Assembly: GCA_964479625.1 (NCBI GenBank)
Contig: CAYZMS010000009.1
Location: 1-64,000, forward strand
DNA from: CAYZMS01 sp964479625
GTDB taxonomy: Bacteria > Bacteroidota > Bacteroidia > Chitinophagales > Saprospiraceae
Direction of reading: 5' to 3'
Length of the DNA stretch: 64,000 nt
The translations under genes were made by a program, and so were the position numbers. Positions 61,980 through 64,000 of this stretch are shown one piece after another. Position 1 is the stretch's first letter, and every line of letters begins with the position of its first letter. A model generated the notes under the pieces. The model did not search any database and was not told the origin of the DNA. It saw only the letters and a program-made list of their open reading frames with translations.

Positions 61980-63704
61980 ATGAAACCACCGGTCATTTTT
62001 CTGACCTTTGCCAACAGTTCCACGGCTCACCTGGAGCTTCTGGAGAAGGAACGAAAGCGCATTACCCAAAAGCTCCTTCCTCTTGCCAATGAACAATACA
62101 TTCAGTTGTTCGCAGAACCTGCACTTACCGTTGATGACCTAAGTAAATACCTGGCTCAGTTCAAAGACCGAATAGCCCTGTTGCATTATGCAGGTCATGC
62201 AGGGGGGGATCATTTATTGTTGAATGACCAAAGTGCTGATGCGGATGGGGTGGCACAGTCCTTAAAAAGTCAAACCCAATTAAAGCTGGTCTTCCTAAAC
62301 GGCTGTTCTACCCGGGAACAAGTAGAAAAGCTCTTTGAGGTCGGCGTGCCCGCCGTTATTGCGACCAGTGTCCCGGTCTCTGATCGAAGTGCTCTTGAAT
62401 TTGCAGAGGTTTTCTATGAATCGCTGCTTACCAGGCATTCTCTAGAGGAGGCGTTTCAGCTTGCCGCTGCCAACCAGCTAATGAAAGGGGGAGAAGCTAT
62501 TGGTGTATTCCGGGGCATTGAACTGCCGGGGCAACAGGAGGAAGAGCTTTCCTGGGGGCTTTATATCCGGGAGGAACATAATAGCCCGGCACTGGATTGG
62601 AAACTTCCCTCCCAAAGCAGTGCTTCCTTTATCGTACGTGGAGTCGCTCGCCGCTATGAGGGCGGCTTTTCGATGAACTCTCAACTGATCGAAACCATAG
62701 CCAATGCCATTGCTCCCTATAGCGAATCGATCGCCTTTATGATCGAACAAGCCCGGGCCAAAGGAAAATCACCCAAGCTTCGTAACCTCCGGGCCGCTAT
62801 TATCGACTCCTTTCCCACACCCATAGGAACCCACCTACGGAAACTGGTGATCTCGGAAGAGATCAGTACGGATCGCTTACAGAAAATGGTGAATGTCTAT
62901 GTCGTTACCACCGAATTCCTGGCCTACAGTTTGTTGGCTCAGTTGTGGGATGAATGTGTACATAACCAGGCTTTGCTCATTCCTGACCAACAGCAGGATG
63001 CCCTGCAAAATTTCTTCCAAAATAAAAGAGCCCTGGATGGAAGTGTGGATTATTTACCTTTGATCCGGACGGTTAGTGACCTCTTTGAGGCGAATGATAT
63101 CGACCCCTTTATAGAAGAGTTTCGGGATTTTCGAACTAACTTTTTTCAGAATGATGGCTTCCAGGAAGCTGCTCTTTTCCTGGATGAAATGCGTAAGGAA
63201 CTAGAAGGAGATATCCTGGCCGATGAGATCGAAAGTTTCTGCGTTCAGGCGGAGGAAAAACTCTGTATAGTATTCGAAAACCTGGATTTTCTTGCCAAAT
63301 ATACCCTGGCAACGATCAAGACCATTGAATTGAATAAACAGAGGCATATGGATCCCCGCTACCGGCACAACCTGGTGATCCTTAACCAGTTGACAGCTGC
63401 TATCGGTATTTTGGATGATGTAGTTGAATCAGACTCCTTTTCCGATAACCAGTCGGTAGTACTGTTACGGGATGAGGAACAATTACAACCTTCCCTCAAT
63501 CTTTCGCCCTTTATCATTGATCAAAATGCCCTGTCTGGTCTACAAAATTCTAAATTGTATTTTTATCATTTTCATCCCGAAGATCAATCTGTACGCTATC
63601 TGTTTGTGGATAATCTTAAGGATGAAATGATCATAAAAGAAGGGAACTTCGGCTATGTTGCTGACCTGTTTAGAACGTTCCTGCGAGTGGTAGTCGGGAT
63701 CTGA
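61980..63704 (+). CDS. CHAT-domain (caspase-like) protease, probable conflict-system effector
   Basis: 574 residues, no signal peptide. The N-terminal CHAT domain (1-197) has the catalytic dyad: His73 in LLHYAGHAGGDHLL and Cys109 in LVFLNGCSTREQVE, followed by GVPAVIATSVPVSD and the typical helix LLTRHSLEEAFQLAAANQ. Residues 198-574 are mostly helical and of a type I cannot name; they may be the sensing or effector-associated part. CHAT proteases, when switched on, cleave partner proteins and often cause cell death in phage defence. The gene is followed after 130 bases by an ATPase of the nSTAND type on the same strand. Confidence 0.85.
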   Translation: MKPPVIFLTFANSSTAHLELLEKERKRITQKLLPLANEQYIQLFAEPALTVDDLSKYLAQFKDRIALLHYAGHAGGDHLLLNDQSADADGVAQSLKSQTQLKLVFLNGCSTREQVEKLFEVGVPAVIATSVPVSDRSALEFAEVFYESLLTRHSLEEAFQLAAANQLMKGGEAIGVFRGIELPGQQEEELSWGLYIREEHNSPALDWKLPSQSSASFIVRGVARRYEGGFSMNSQLIETIANAIAPYSESIAFMIEQARAKGKSPKLRNLRAAIIDSFPTPIGTHLRKLVISEEISTDRLQKMVNVYVVTTEFLAYSLLAQLWDECVHNQALLIPDQQQDALQNFFQNKRALDGSVDYLPLIRTVSDLFEANDIDPFIEEFRDFRTNFFQNDGFQEAALFLDEMRKELEGDILADEIESFCVQAEEKLCIVFENLDFLAKYTLATIKTIELNKQRHMDPRYRHNLVILNQLTAAIGILDDVVESDSFSDNQSVVLLRDEEQLQPSLNLSPFIIDQNALSGLQNSKLYFYHFHPEDQSVRYLFVDNLKDEMIIKEGNFGYVADLFRTFLRVVVGI

Positions 63705-63834
63705 AAAGACAGGAATTGGAAAGTGTACCATGCTTAGTGATCCGTATCTTGAATTTAGCCCCCAGGCTTAAGATCAAAAAAAATAAAACGAATAGCCCTT
63801 ATCAGGGTTGACCAAAAAACGCCAATGCACCGAG

Positions 63835-64000
63835 ATGTCCCAATCGCCATTTAAATTTCTGGATGCTTATGAACGGGAAGACCGGGAGATCTTCTTCGGA
63901 CGGGAACAGGAGGTGGAGACCTTGTATCAAATGTCGTTCCATGCCCGCCTGATGCTGGTTTATGGGAAATCGGGAACGGGTAAGACCAGTTTAATTCAGT
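63835..64000 (+). CDS. nSTAND-type P-loop ATPase, truncated by window end
   Basis: The first 55 codons are visible. They read SPFKFLDAYEREDREIFFGR, then QEVETLYQMSFHARLMLVYG and the Walker A motif GKSGTGKTSLIQ. The pattern 'Pro-Phe-Lys-Phe-Leu ... FFGRExEVxxL ... GxSGxGKTSL' is typical of the start of nSTAND ATPases in Bacteroidota, which act as ligand-triggered oligomerising switches. It is next to the CHAT protease gene, so the pair probably forms a sensor-effector module. Downstream domains are not in the window. No other start is in frame nearby. Confidence 0.8.
   Translation, partial: MSQSPFKFLDAYEREDREIFFGREQEVETLYQMSFHARLMLVYGKSGTGKTSLIQ

Noticed and set aside
1..64000. rRNA, tRNA or tmRNA genes
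   Set aside because: The gene-free gaps were read for cloverleaf-like or rRNA-conserved sequence and none was found; this was by eye, without a covariance search.

Overview
The window reads as a chromosomal segment of a Bacteroidota bacterium, most likely of the Saprospiria/Lewinella type; this placement is an inference from gene content. The markers are a very large secreted protein with a gliding-motility/type IX secretion (T9SS type B) C-terminus, two large TonB-dependent receptors, a FecI/FecR/STN-receptor/DUF4249 cluster, an ECF sigma/anti-sigma/DUF4252 cluster, signal-peptidase-II type lipoproteins, few Shine-Dalgarno sequences and a promoter-like TAnnTTTG box.

Region 1 (1-5900) is accessory DNA. 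It holds a decayed reading frame (101-340), a lipoprotein, a vanadium haloperoxidase-like lipoprotein (983-2371), two large imperfect palindromes resembling integron attC sites (2592-2719, 2754-2911), a UPF0175 antitoxin with a truncated PIN-type (DUF3368) toxin, a decayed MNT/HEPN toxin-antitoxin pair, and a complete ISL3-type insertion sequence (4501-5675). The IS has 24-bp inverted repeats and an 8-bp target duplication, and removing it restores the reading frame of the gene it broke.

Region 2 (5900-16700) carries a TonB receptor of the haem/siderophore type, msrB, an arginase-family enzyme, a lone receiver-domain response regulator next to acs, a prpE pseudogene (two stops and one frameshift) and an uncharacterised protein with a protein-kinase-like fold.

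Region 3 (17200-23700) carries a LuxE-like acyl-activating protein paired with a saccharopine-dehydrogenase-like enzyme, small secreted proteins, a DUF547 protein, an RsmF-like RNA methyltransferase pseudogene with four in-frame stops, and a Crp/Fnr regulator.

Region 4 (23700-29300) is a Fec-type surface-signalling uptake locus: ECF sigma, FecR, STN-TonB receptor and DUF4249 lipoprotein.

Region 5 (29500-42600) holds a sodium:alanine symporter, a PAP2 phosphatase, an LptF/LptG permease behind a 36-bp perfect palindrome, a second ECF sigma/anti-sigma operon with three DUF4252 paralogs, a Vps10/BNR beta-propeller protein, a Ppx/GppA phosphatase and a GT4 glycosyltransferase.

Region 6 (42600-54200) holds an SSS-transporter/histidine-kinase fusion with a small membrane partner (a plausible sensor for acs through the lone receiver), a GNAT-nitrilase fusion, an acetyltransferase, an MFS transporter whose first helix lies upstream of any normal start codon, miaA, a PlsC-like acyltransferase and a sphingosine-phosphate-lyase-like PLP enzyme.

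Region 7 (54200-64000) holds the T9SS-type giant protein with ten tandem Ig-like repeats, small outer-membrane barrels, and at the right edge a CHAT (caspase-like) protease gene followed by the start of an nSTAND-type P-loop ATPase. That last pair is the best candidate for a little-described conflict or defence system, but it is cut off by the window end.

Five protein-coding loci are visibly broken by stops, frameshifts or the IS (MNT, HEPN, IS target, prpE, rsmF-like); a truncated toxin and an unidentified remnant add to this. No rRNA, tRNA or CRISPR array was recognised.
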